Shown here piece by piece: positions 49,497-57,556 of a stretch of DNA of 64,000 bases. Each line of letters starts with the position of its first letter. The first letter of the stretch is position 1. Position numbers and translations under genes: made by a program. The notes under the pieces were generated by a model that saw nothing but the letters and a program-made list of their open reading frames with translations, did not search any database and was not told the DNA's origin. The stretch comes from Apilactobacillus micheneri (GTDB taxonomy: Bacteria; Bacillota; Bacilli; Lactobacillales; Lactobacillaceae): positions 156,532-220,531 of the forward strand of contig NZ_POSO01000004.1 in the NCBI RefSeq assembly GCF_002993975.1, given 5' to 3'.

Positions 49497-49554
49497 AAAT
49501 GATGAAATAAAAAAGCAATGATCTTTATCATTGCTTTTTTATTTCATCATTTTT
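49495..49554. terminator. 28-bp perfect hairpin between pepC and gpmA
   Basis: Two 28-base arms (49495-49522 and 49527-49554) are perfectly complementary around loop CTTT. It is a bidirectional terminator for the convergent genes; the right arm contains the last codons and the stop of gpmA. It is unusually long for an intrinsic terminator. Confidence 0.9.
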
Positions 49555-50210
49555 TTACTAATTATATTTAAACGACTATCAAATTCATAAACAATTGGTT
49601 TACCATTAGGTACTTCTACTTTATCAATATCTTTATCTGATATTTTATCTAGGTATTTAATTAAAGCCCTTAAAGTAGATCCATGAGCAACAATTAATTG
49701 ATTATGATTATCTAATAGTTTTGGTGCAATACCATCGATCCAATAGCTTAATATTCTTTTATAAGCCATTTTTAAACTTTCACCACGTGGTTCTTTGATA
49801 CCAATTTTTGCATAACGTAATTCGTTATCTGACTTTTTAAGTAGTGGAGGTACTGCTGAAAAACTACGGCGCCATAACTTAAATTGTTTTTCACCATATT
49901 TTTCTTTAATATAACTTTTTTTCTTACCTCTCAAAGCACCATAATGACGTTCATTAAGTCGCCATGTTTTATGTTCATTAATATATTCTTGATGAATCTC
50001 TTTTAAGACAATATGTGCAGTATCGATTGCACGCATTAAAAATGATGTGTGAACATCATCGAAATCAATATTCAATTCTTCAATTAATTTACCAGCATAA
50101 TGTGCTTGTTCAATTCCCTTTGCAGTTAAAGGAACATCATTCCAGCCAGTAAATATTTTATCTCGATTGGCCTCACTTTCACCATGTCGCATAATTACTA
50201 AATATGACAT
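49539..50210 (-). CDS. gpmA: 2,3-bisphosphoglycerate-dependent phosphoglycerate mutase
   Basis: Interconverts 3- and 2-phosphoglycerate. The 223-residue histidine-phosphatase-fold protein has catalytic His9 in MRHGESEAN, the [12 protein letters not shown] segment, the [15 protein letters not shown] loop typical of the dependent mutase, and a second His in [11 protein letters not shown]. Slightly shorter and more basic than typical GpmA (about 230), so it might be a secondary paralogue. Shares the terminator hairpin with pepC. Confidence 0.9.
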   Translation of the reverse strand: MSYLVIMRHGESEANRDKIFTGWNDVPLTAKGIEQAHYAGKLIEELNIDFDDVHTSFLMRAIDTAHIVLKEIHQEYINEHKTWRLNERHYGALRGKKKSYIKEKYGEKQFKLWRRSFSAVPPLLKKSDNELRYAKIGIKEPRGESLKMAYKRILSYWIDGIAPKLLDNHNQLIVAHGSTLRALIKYLDKISDKDIDKVEVPNGKPIVYEFDSRLNIISKKMMK

Positions 50211-50227
50211 ATTATCATCTCTTTTAT

Positions 50228-51178
50228 TTATTCTTTTAAGTCAGATTCCTTTTGTTCAAGCTGACTACCAATAAATGTTATTACAGAACCAATTAAAATT
50301 ACAATAATTCCAATCCAAGTGTTTAAACTAATTTTCTCACCGATTAACATCATTGCAAGTATAGGTGCTAGCCCAGGTTTAATAAAGAACACTAATGAGG
50401 CAATTGAAACCCCTGCTCGATCCATTGCTAAAAAGTAAAAGGCAAATCCACCACCAGTAACACATACACAAATGAATAATAACATCCAAAAATAGTGAAG
50501 GTTAACATTTTGTAGTACTGGTGTATTAGCAAATGACTTCAACCATGAAACTGAATTCATAAAATTAGCAACAAATGGAATGTGGGTAATTAAAATCAAC
50601 ACAAATAGTTCTATAGATCCTGCCAAAAAAGTATAACAAGTTAAAGCTAATCCACCATATCCGCTCACAAATGAGCCCCAACGAGATACAATACTATATA
50701 GACCAAAAGTCAAAGCTGAACCTAAAGCTAAAGTTAAACCTAAAGGATTAGTTAGATTGGCTGGATTAACAATAATCAATAAACCAATTATCGAAATAAC
50801 TAATGATATTAAACCTAATCGATTAATTTTTTCTCGTAAAATAATAAAAGCAAATAATATTGCAAAAACTGGATTACAACTAAATAAAACTGCTACCGTT
50901 GCAGCCTGATCATAAACAATTGCCAATTGATATAGCGTCATACTAAATACAACACATAAAAAACCAGTCAGGGCAAATATCCCTAGACTTTTCCATTTAC
51001 TGTTATTAACAGTATTTTTATTTTTTAAAACAATTGGTAGTAAAACTAATCCTCCAACAAAAAAACGAATTAAATTTAATTGAATAGGACTAAAAGCATT
51101 ACCTACACTTTTTAGTGCAATTTCCATTGAACTAAACATAAATGTAGATATCAAAACATACAAAAAAGTTTTTTTCAA
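50228..51178 (-). CDS. EamA/DMT-family transporter
   Basis: A 316-residue membrane protein with ten predicted helices in two EamA repeats (about 3-136 and 150-305). Family members export or import small metabolites; no substrate can be assigned. TTG start at 51178 with AAGGAG about ten bases before. It ends in a charged tail (EQKESDLKE). Divergent from the LCP gene across a 228-base gap. Confidence 0.88.
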   Translation of the reverse strand: MKKTFLYVLISTFMFSSMEIALKSVGNAFSPIQLNLIRFFVGGLVLLPIVLKNKNTVNNSKWKSLGIFALTGFLCVVFSMTLYQLAIVYDQAATVAVLFSCNPVFAILFAFIILREKINRLGLISLVISIIGLLIIVNPANLTNPLGLTLALGSALTFGLYSIVSRWGSFVSGYGGLALTCYTFLAGSIELFVLILITHIPFVANFMNSVSWLKSFANTPVLQNVNLHYFWMLLFICVCVTGGGFAFYFLAMDRAGVSIASLVFFIKPGLAPILAMMLIGEKISLNTWIGIIVILIGSVITFIGSQLEQKESDLKE

Positions 51179-51256
51179 AACAAATCTCGCTCCTTATAAA
51201 TTTACAAATTATATAAAAATTGATAAACTACGTACTTAAGTGCATTTATTAGAAAA

Positions 51257-51277
51257 ATCGTTTATCAATCAAACGAT
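51257..51277. promoter_or_regulatory. inverted repeat in the EamA/LCP divergent region
   Basis: ATCGTTT, seven bases, AAACGAT: a 7-bp perfect inverted repeat with spacing suited to a dimeric DNA-binding protein. It is not followed by a U run. No regulator gene is adjacent. The rest of the 228-base gap is A/T-rich with several TATAAT-like hexamers and no other clear feature. Confidence 0.4.
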
Positions 51278-51406
51278 AAAATTATATCATAACCTTTATA
51301 TATCTAAAAAATATCGAGAAATTTATTTTTTTTTGATAAAATGCGTTTATAATATAAATTATTAGTATTTTGATCACATTTAAATAAAAGGAGTAATGAC
51401 TAAAAC

Positions 51407-52489
51407 ATGCAAAACAATAATGATAAAAATAAAGCATACTCTAGAACACAAAATAATCAACATCATTTTAAGAAAAAGAAGCATCGTGGTGCTTGGATTG
51501 CATTCTTTATATTCCTAATAGTATTGGTACTAGGATTAATTGGTGCTTATAATGTTTATACAAATATGAAATCAGCTGCTAACAAAGCATATGAACCTGG
51601 TGTTGAACATAAAGAAAGAAATGTTTCTAATGTTATTGCTCAAAATAAGCCAGTCTCAATTTTACTTTTGGGAACTGATACTGGTGCATTAGGACGTAAT
51701 GATACAGGAAGAACTGATACTATGATTTTAGCAACAGTTAATCCCAAATCAGAAACCATTCATTTAACAAGTATTCCTCGTGATACTAAAGTAACTGTTC
51801 CTGGTGACTCACAGCCTTATGAAAAAATTAATGCTGCATATTCAATTGGTGGTGCATCCAGTGCTGTTCAAACTGTTCAAAACTTATTAAATGTTCCAAT
51901 CGACTTCTTCGCAATTGTTAACATGGGTGGACTAGAACAAATGGTAAATGCTGTTGGTGGTGTTACTGTTACTCCTCCTTTAACTTTCAAATATGGAAAT
52001 GCTAACGTTGTTAAGGGTCAAACCGTAACTCTTAATGGTGCTCAGGCTCTTGACTATTCAAGAATGCGTCATCAAGATCCTGCAGGTGACTATGGTCGTC
52101 AAACTAGACAAAGACAAGTTCTACAAAAATTAGTAATTAAAGGAATGAATATTTCTTCATTACCAAGATATAAAGAAATATTAAACTCAATTTCAGGTAA
52201 ACTTAAAACCGATATGAAGTTTGATGATATGGTTGCATTACGTGAAAGATATGGCGATGCAACTCATCACATTAAATCACAAACTCTTCAAGGTGAATCT
52301 GCAATGGTTAATGGTGTTGACTATGAAGTACCAACACAACAAGAGTTATTAAATGTTTCAAATGATATTAGAAAAACATTAGGATTAAGTACTTCTAGTG
52401 TTTTAAATAATACTCAAGATACTACTAGTGATAATAGTGCAAATTCAACTAGCGATAATACTAATAATACTGCTGCTACATCATATTAA
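51407..52489 (+). CDS. LytR-CpsA-Psr (LCP) family cell-wall polymer ligase
   Basis: Attaches teichoic acids or other glycopolymers to peptidoglycan. The 360-residue protein has a basic cytosolic start (FKKKKHRGAW), one membrane anchor (about 29-50), an extracellular LCP domain with SILLLGTDTGA, GRTDTMILATVNP, TSIPRDTKV, GGVTV and YGRQTRQRQVL segments, and a Ser/Thr/Asn-rich tail (about 330-360). AAAGGAG is about 13 bases before the ATG, a long spacing. It complements TagO and TagA in this window. Confidence 0.93.
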   Translation: MQNNNDKNKAYSRTQNNQHHFKKKKHRGAWIAFFIFLIVLVLGLIGAYNVYTNMKSAANKAYEPGVEHKERNVSNVIAQNKPVSILLLGTDTGALGRNDTGRTDTMILATVNPKSETIHLTSIPRDTKVTVPGDSQPYEKINAAYSIGGASSAVQTVQNLLNVPIDFFAIVNMGGLEQMVNAVGGVTVTPPLTFKYGNANVVKGQTVTLNGAQALDYSRMRHQDPAGDYGRQTRQRQVLQKLVIKGMNISSLPRYKEILNSISGKLKTDMKFDDMVALRERYGDATHHIKSQTLQGESAMVNGVDYEVPTQQELLNVSNDIRKTLGLSTSSVLNNTQDTTSDNSANSTSDNTNNTAATSY

Positions 52490-52494
52490 TAAAT

Positions 52495-52533
52495 AAAAAA
52501 GGTACCTTCGAAGTTATCGAAGGTACCTTTTTT
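52495..52533. terminator. bidirectional terminator between LCP gene and tRNA-Leu
   Basis: AAAAAA, GGTACCTTCGA, loop AGTTA, TCGAAGGTACC, TTTTTT: a perfect 17-pair stem including the A/T runs. It serves the LCP gene and the minus-strand tRNA. Confidence 0.92.
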
Positions 52534-52538
52534 ATTTA

Positions 52539-52624
52539 TGCGGCCAAGAAGATTCGAACTTCCACCGAGATAATTCCCGACAAGATCCTTAATCTTGCGC
52601 GTCTGCCAATTCCGCCATGGCCGC
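52539..52624 (-). tRNA. tRNA-Leu, anticodon AAG
   Basis: Class II cloverleaf: acceptor GCGGCCA/TGGCCGC, D arm, anticodon stem CAAGA/TCTTG with loop TTAAGGA giving anticodon AAG (reads CUU, or more if A34 becomes inosine), long variable arm and T arm with TTCGAAT. Discriminator A. The 3' CCA is not encoded. Confidence 0.95.
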
Positions 52625-52643
52625 TTAATCAACTACAAATAAT

Positions 52644-52672
52644 ATTATAGTCAATTTATATTAATTTGACAA
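52644..52672 (-). promoter_or_regulatory. tRNA-Leu promoter
   Basis: -35 TTGTCA (52667-52672), 17-base spacer, consensus -10 TATAAT (52644-52649), about 20 bases before the tRNA. Confidence 0.82.
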
Positions 52673-52694
52673 ATTTATTTGTAGCAAACATCAG

Positions 52695-53579
52695 TTATTC
52701 TCCTCTAACTGAAGCTCCGTTATAATCAATTTTTAGTACTCTTAAATCGCCATCTAAATGATGACTATTTAAAATATCCCTTAATTGATATAACTCATTT
52801 TCAGTTCCAAATGTAGCAATAGTAGGACCATCCCCACTAATATAAGTACCACGAATTCCAATATCATGTGCATATTTTCTAATTGTACTTAACTCTGGCA
52901 CATCTTTTTCACGATAATGTTCATGAAATTTATCTTTTTCAATCATTTCTGCTGCTTTACTCCACTCACCACTCATAACGGAAGCAACGAATACATTAGC
53001 AAAGCTACTTGATTGAATAGCATCATCAAAATTAATTGTTTTTGGTAAATCTTGTTTAGATACTACAGAATGTTTATTAATAAACATTAAAACAGAAATA
53101 TTTTTAGGCATTGATGCTTTTACAGTAGTACATCTATCACCATCAAAAGTTGAAATGGTTAAATCACCTAAAATTGCAGAAGTAACATTTTCAGGATGTC
53201 CTTCTAATTTTGCCCCTATGTCAATTTGTTCATCTAGAGATAAATTTAGGTGCCCTAAAGCATTAGCAATTTTAATACCAGCTACTAATGCAGTCGTACT
53301 AGAACCCATTCCTCTTTCCATCGGAACGTCTGACATAACGGTCAATTGATGTGGATGAATATTAGGATCAATTGACAAAATTGTCTTGACGATTAGATTA
53401 TTTTCGTCATGTGGAATCTTTTTACCCAATGCATGATTAACTTGCCATTCATCCATTTCTTCTTCAACAATTACTGTATAGTATAAATGAAAAGCAATTC
53501 CTAAAGAATTAAAACCAGCACCTAAATTAGATGAAGTGGCTGGAACTCTAACAATTAACTTCTTATCCAAATAAATCAT
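52695..53579 (-). CDS. thrB: homoserine kinase
   Basis: GHMP-family kinase that phosphorylates homoserine in threonine synthesis. The 294 residues show PATSSNLGAGFNSLG (13-27) and the ATP-binding PMERGMGSSTTALVAG (86-101), plus the C-terminal YISGDGPTIATFG segment. Its ATG overlaps the SprT-like gene stop (ATGA), so it is coupled to that gene rather than to hom or thrC, which are absent from the window. Confidence 0.93.
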   Translation of the reverse strand: MIYLDKKLIVRVPATSSNLGAGFNSLGIAFHLYYTVIVEEEMDEWQVNHALGKKIPHDENNLIVKTILSIDPNIHPHQLTVMSDVPMERGMGSSTTALVAGIKIANALGHLNLSLDEQIDIGAKLEGHPENVTSAILGDLTISTFDGDRCTTVKASMPKNISVLMFINKHSVVSKQDLPKTINFDDAIQSSSFANVFVASVMSGEWSKAAEMIEKDKFHEHYREKDVPELSTIRKYAHDIGIRGTYISGDGPTIATFGTENELYQLRDILNSHHLDGDLRVLKIDYNGASVRGE

Positions 53580-54013
53580 CCCCGTTTAATTAATTTTCCA
53601 TGACATTTACTACATACATAGCGATTCGTATTAATTCTTCTTTTTCTTAAATAAATTTGTCCACAATTACTACATACATATTTCAATACATTCTTATTTT
53701 TAGGAGCAGGTGCATATCTAGAACCACCCACTGCATTTAACATTTGTTTAAATGCAACTGTATTATGTTTACCAGAATAACCTGCTAAATGCAAATGATA
53801 ATGACACAGCTCATGTTTTACTACCCCTAATAATGTTTGATATGAATGTTCTTCTAAAATTTTAGGATTAATATCAATATTATGAGATTGAATGTGGTAT
53901 CTACCACCAGTGGTTTTCAATCTATTATTAAAATAAGCCTTATGATTAAATTTTTTAGCAAAATAACTTAAAGAAATTTTTTCGACTAATAATTGCAATT
54001 CTTTATCTGTCAT
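53576..54013 (-). CDS. SprT-like zinc metalloprotease-family protein
   Basis: A 145-residue protein with the HELCH zinc motif (67-71) and a C-terminal zinc ribbon with two CxxC pairs (CSNC, CSKC; about 114-140). It corresponds to Bacillus YdcK, which is also next to tex (ydcI). SprT/SPRTN-like proteins process DNA-protein crosslinks in eukaryotes; the bacterial role is not settled. It lies three bases after the S1 fragment of tex. Confidence 0.92.
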   Translation of the reverse strand: MTDKELQLLVEKISLSYFAKKFNHKAYFNNRLKTTGGRYHIQSHNIDINPKILEEHSYQTLLGVVKHELCHYHLHLAGYSGKHNTVAFKQMLNAVGGSRYAPAPKNKNVLKYVCSNCGQIYLRKRRINTNRYVCSKCHGKLIKRG

Positions 54014-54016
54014 AAT

Positions 54017-54463
54017 TTATCCATTTTGTGTGGGATTGATCATCGTTAACTGAATTCGACTGCGATCAATATCAATATCTTTAATCCAAACTGTAACAAT
54101 ATCACCAACTGAAACAATTGAATTGGGATCTGAAATAAATTTATTACTCATATTAGAAATATGAACCAATCCATCCTGCTTTACACCAATATCAACAAAA
54201 GCTCCAAAATCAACAACATTACGAACTGTTCCTTGTAATTTTAAGCCTTTATATAGATCATCAATTGTCAATACATCCTGTTTTAATATTGGTTTAGGCA
54301 TGTTATCACGAAAATCTCTACCTGGTTGAATTAGTCCTTGATAAATATCATTTACCGTTTCATAACCTAAATGATTATCATTAATAAATTGGGCAATATC
54401 AATAGAATTTAATTTTTCTTTCATTTGATTTGTTCCCATCATATTTAAATCCATATTAGTCAT
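54017..54463 (-). CDS. Tex C-terminal fragment with S1 domain
   Basis: 148 residues. The first 70 match the Tex segment that precedes S1 (PGRDFRDNMPKPIL), then an S1 RNA-binding domain (LQGTVRNVVDFGAFVDIGVKQDGLVHISNMS). It could in principle be made on its own from ATG 54463, but no good Shine-Dalgarno is present. Confidence 0.7.
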   Translation of the reverse strand: MTNMDLNMMGTNQMKEKLNSIDIAQFINDNHLGYETVNDIYQGLIQPGRDFRDNMPKPILKQDVLTIDDLYKGLKLQGTVRNVVDFGAFVDIGVKQDGLVHISNMSNKFISDPNSIVSVGDIVTVWIKDIDIDRSRIQLTMINPTQNG

Positions 54464-54468
54464 ATTAA

Positions 54469-55059
54469 TTATTTTTTAGCAATTGAATAACTTTCAGGAT
54501 GAATATCAGTATTATCTAAAGGATTATCACCATCAATAACTCTTAAAAAACCAATTGCTTGCTCATAAGTTTTCTTACCTAATCTAGGAACTTTTGCCAA
54601 GGATTTTCTATTATTAAATTCACCATTTTCATTACGATAAGCCACTAATTTATTTGCAACATTTTTATTCATCCCAGAAATATGTGTTAAAAGTTCTACA
54701 CTAGCAGTATTAACATTAACCCCTACTTTATTTACAGCTGTTTCAACGATGCGATCAAGCTTATTATCTAATTGCTTTTCCGGCAGATCATGTTGATATT
54801 GACCAATACCTACTGATTTAGGATCAATCTTAATTAATTCAGCTAACGGATCTTGAAGTCTTCTCCCGATACTTACTGCTGAGCGTTCTTCAACATGAAA
54901 ATTAGGAAATTCGTCACGAGCGTTTTGACTAGCAGAATAAACGGAAGCTCCAGCTTCATTTACAATTACGTAATAAATTGGCCAGCTTATTTTTTTTATG
55001 GCTTTGATTACAAATTGTTCTGATTCACGACTAGCAGTACCATTTCCAATCGCAATCAT
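54469..55059 (-). CDS. Tex middle fragment (YqgF end and helix-hairpin-helix)
   Basis: 196 residues opening MIAIGNGTASRESEQFV, the end of the Tex YqgF-like domain, followed by two helix-hairpin-helix motifs (VNTASVELLTHISGM, then SLAKVPRLGKKTYEQAIGF). The resemblance to ComEA-type HhH proteins is superficial. The frame starts inside the slip site, four bases before the upstream fragment ends. Confidence 0.7.
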   Translation of the reverse strand: MIAIGNGTASRESEQFVIKAIKKISWPIYYVIVNEAGASVYSASQNARDEFPNFHVEERSAVSIGRRLQDPLAELIKIDPKSVGIGQYQHDLPEKQLDNKLDRIVETAVNKVGVNVNTASVELLTHISGMNKNVANKLVAYRNENGEFNNRKSLAKVPRLGKKTYEQAIGFLRVIDGDNPLDNTDIHPESYSIAKK

Positions 55060-56189
55060 TTCAACATGATTTTTTTGATAAAATCAATGAATTGTTTTAA
55101 GGCATGTTCGCGTTCATTTTTACTAGCTGGTGCATGGGGATAAATGACTAGCTTATCTAAAAATTTCCCATTCCCATCAATAACTGCTAATTTACATCCA
55201 GTTCTATAAGCAGGATCAAAACCCATGACTATCTTGCCTTTTAATGGAGATTGCATTAATAAGTTATATAAATTTTTACCAAAGATTTGAATCGCATGTT
55301 CATCAGCGGATTCTGTCAATTGGTTCCTAATTTCTCGGTTGATTGCGGTCTTGATAAATCGATCATAAGCATCTTGATAACTATTTTCAATAAAATTAGC
55401 TGCTTTGCCATGCATATTACCATTAATTTGGTTAGATAGATATTTAAAAACTTTGTCTTTATTAACATCTATTTTTACTGTTAGTATTTTTTCTTTTTCA
55501 CCACGATTGATTGCTAAAATTTGATAACTTTTAGCTTTTTTAATGGGGATTTCAAATTCATAATAATTTTTATATACTTGATCATCATCTTTATTTTTAG
55601 CATTATTTTTAATTTTACTAGTTAAAAGACCGGTACTATTAGTGTATTGACGAATCCAATCACGATATTTAGCAACATTACCAAAATATTCTGCCAATAT
55701 TTCATGAACTCCTGACAAAACATCTTCTCTACTATTTAATTTTTTGTTTATATCAATAAAAAATGTTGCTTGCTGATCAAAAGAATCATCATATGATAAT
55801 ATCTTTTGAGCTAAAGGTTCTAATCCCTGTTGTTTAGCAATATCAGCTTTAGTCATACGTTTCTTTTTATAAGGCAGATATAAATCCTCGACTTGTTGTA
55901 AAGTCTCTGCATTAATAATGTCATTATATAAACGATCAGTTAATTTATTTTGTTCATTAATTAACTTGACTACTTCGTCCTTGCGATTAAACAAATTAGT
56001 AACTCTTGTATTTTCGTCTTCAATTGAACGAATTTGTACTTCATCTAAATTTCCAGTTCGTTCTTTACGATACCTAGCAATAAAGGGAACCGTATTACCA
56101 GAAGTTAGCATAGATAAAACTGCATTAATTTGTTTTATTGTAAAATTATTTAAATTTTTAGCAACTACTTTTGTAATTTCTGAATTCAA
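55056..56189 (-). CDS. Tex N-terminal fragment
   Basis: 377 residues: FTIKQINAVLSMLTSGNTVPFIARYRKERTGNLDEVQIR (split over about 17-55) and YLPYKKKRMTKADIAKQQGLEPLA mark the Tex N-terminal helical region, and VMGFDPAYRTGCKLAVID begins the YqgF-like domain, which is then cut at residue 377. Confidence 0.75.
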   Translation of the reverse strand: MNSEITKVVAKNLNNFTIKQINAVLSMLTSGNTVPFIARYRKERTGNLDEVQIRSIEDENTRVTNLFNRKDEVVKLINEQNKLTDRLYNDIINAETLQQVEDLYLPYKKKRMTKADIAKQQGLEPLAQKILSYDDSFDQQATFFIDINKKLNSREDVLSGVHEILAEYFGNVAKYRDWIRQYTNSTGLLTSKIKNNAKNKDDDQVYKNYYEFEIPIKKAKSYQILAINRGEKEKILTVKIDVNKDKVFKYLSNQINGNMHGKAANFIENSYQDAYDRFIKTAINREIRNQLTESADEHAIQIFGKNLYNLLMQSPLKGKIVMGFDPAYRTGCKLAVIDGNGKFLDKLVIYPHAPASKNEREHALKQFIDFIKKIMLK

Positions 56190-56247
56190 AATGAATAATC
56201 CCCTTTAATTAAATTAACTATGAATATTATATCATTGAATTTTTTAT

Positions 56248-56288
56248 CAAAAAAAGTAGTTGGCAATAAAAAATTGCCAACTACTTTT
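56248..56288 (-). terminator. intrinsic terminator after the small hypothetical gene
   Basis: AAAAGTAGTTGGCAAT and its perfect complement around a 5-A loop, with A/T runs on both sides. It separates the pncB-nadE unit from tex. Confidence 0.9.
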
Positions 56289-56297
56289 AATTATAAA

Positions 56298-56709
56298 TTA
56301 AGCAGTCATCATAATCTTTTGTGCATACTTAAATACTTTTTCAATACTTGCTTGTTGTAAATCACCAGCGGCTTTAAAAGCATCATCATCAATTGAATCA
56401 TCTTTGATGCTATCTACCATGTCTTGGCATCCCTTTACATAGTTAGCATATGCAGATTTTAAGTTAGAATGCATTCCTAATGCCTTAGCAGGAACGTCAG
56501 CATCATTTAATTGATCTAAATAAGTTTGATAAGTATCAGTACCATTTTGAAAGGTATCTTTAGTAGACTTTAAATCAATATTACTTAAATCATTTTTATT
56601 CATTGCTGCTTCAAGTGGTTCATAATCTTTACTCATTTTTTCTCCAGTTTCATTAGTACCAGAAATCAAGTCTGATAATAGTGAAGCATACATTGGCATT
56701 TTGTTTTTT
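56298..56709 (-). CDS. hypothetical small helical protein, start probably frameshifted
   Basis: I do not recognise this protein. From residue MPMYASLLSDLI onward it is an acidic, all-helical soluble protein of about 134 residues without signal peptide or cysteine, ending KYAQKIMMTA. The only good ribosome site (GAGAGG) serves ATG 56709, which is followed by seven A and falls out of frame; with one more A it would read MKKNKMPMYAS. As written, the frame needs ATG 56699 with no ribosome site. It directly follows nadE in the pncB-nadE unit; function unknown. Confidence 0.6.
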
Positions 56710-56728
56710 TCATTATTAAAATTCCTCT

Positions 56729-57556
56729 CTATTTCCAAAAATCATCATAAATATTAATAGGTAAGTGACGCTTATGAGCCGTATTTTTGTAACGATTCTC
56801 AATGATTGCAGCAACTTTATCAGAAACATCCTTACCTTCTAAATAATCGTCAATATCATCATAGCGAACACCTAAAGCCACTTCATCAGGTAATGCAGGA
56901 CGATTATCTTCTAAATCAGCAGTAGGCACTTTTTCATATAGATGTTCAGGGGCGTTTAATAGTTTTAAAAGCTCCTTGCCTTGACGTTTATTTAAACCAA
57001 AAATTGGTGTAATATCAGCAGCTCCATCTCCAAATTTAGTATAAAAACCTGAAATGGCTTCCGCAGCATGATCAGTGCCAAGTACAGCACCAGATTCTTG
57101 TCCTGCAATTGCATATTGCGCAATCATTCTTTCACGGGCTTTGATGTTACCTTTATTAAAGTCTGAAATTTCAGGACCATCTTCTTCAACCGCAGCAACG
57201 GCAGAATCAGCCATTGATTTAATATCAACTCTAATTACACTATCAGCATTCATAAATTTAATTGCATCCATAGCATCTGATTCATCAGCTTGTTTACCAT
57301 AAGGCAATCTAACCGCAATAAATTTATAGTCATTGTTCCCAGTTTCTTCTCTAAGTTCACTAATAGCCAATTGAGCAATTTTACCAGTTAGTGTTGAATC
57401 TTGACCACCAGAAATACCTAAGACTAATGATTTTAAAAATGAAAACTTCTTCATGTAATTTTTTAGAAAGTCTATTCTATTTCTAATTTCTTGTTTTGGA
57501 TCAATTGATGGCTTTACTTTTAAGTCGTCAATAATTTGCTTTTGCATTGAACGCAT
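56729..57556 (-). CDS. nadE: NH3-dependent NAD+ synthetase
   Basis: Amidates nicotinate adenine dinucleotide to NAD+. The 275-residue ATP-pyrophosphatase has the SGGQDST loop (49-55), [26 protein letters not shown] and the [17 protein letters not shown] segment. It lacks a glutaminase domain, so it uses ammonia. Its ATG overlaps the pncB stop by one base, with AAAAGG before it. Confidence 0.96.
   Translation of the reverse strand: MRSMQKQIIDDLKVKPSIDPKQEIRNRIDFLKNYMKKFSFLKSLVLGISGGQDSTLTGKIAQLAISELREETGNNDYKFIAVRLPYGKQADESDAMDAIKFMNADSVIRVDIKSMADSAVAAVEEDGPEISDFNKGNIKARERMIAQYAIAGQESGAVLGTDHAAEAISGFYTKFGDGAADITPIFGLNKRQGKELLKLLNAPEHLYEKVPTADLEDNRPALPDEVALGVRYDDIDDYLEGKDVSDKVAAIIENRYKNTAHKRHLPINIYDDFWK

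Larger units (their letters stand above)
54017..56189 (-). pseudogene. tex: Tex-family RNA-binding transcription accessory protein, broken into three frames
   Basis: Three successive frames together make a complete Tex: N-terminal and YqgF-like part (56189-55056), helix-hairpin-helix part (55059-54469) and S1 domain (54463-54017). At the first break the zero frame ends FIDFIKKIMLK at a run of seven A; adding one A yields FIDFIKKNHVEMIAIGNGT, the expected Tex sequence. At the second, a run of six A gives SYSIAKK-stop; one more A reads SYSIAKKIINMTNMD into the S1 part. Bacillus keeps the same tex-sprT order. Either a decayed gene, two assembly errors, or slippage-dependent expression. Confidence 0.88.

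Noticed and set aside
54017-54463. Independent S1-domain general stress protein (CvfD/YugI-like)
   Set aside because: The preceding 70 residues and the join to the HhH fragment match Tex; no ribosome site supports a separate gene.
54469-55059. Stand-alone ComEA-like helix-hairpin-helix competence protein
   Set aside because: The sequence is the middle of Tex, continuous with flanking frames once single A residues are restored, and it has no signal or membrane anchor.
56298-56738. Signal peptide on the small unknown protein
   Set aside because: The repaired N-terminus MKKNKMPMYASLLSDLI has only a short hydrophobic run followed by acidic residues and no cleavage site.
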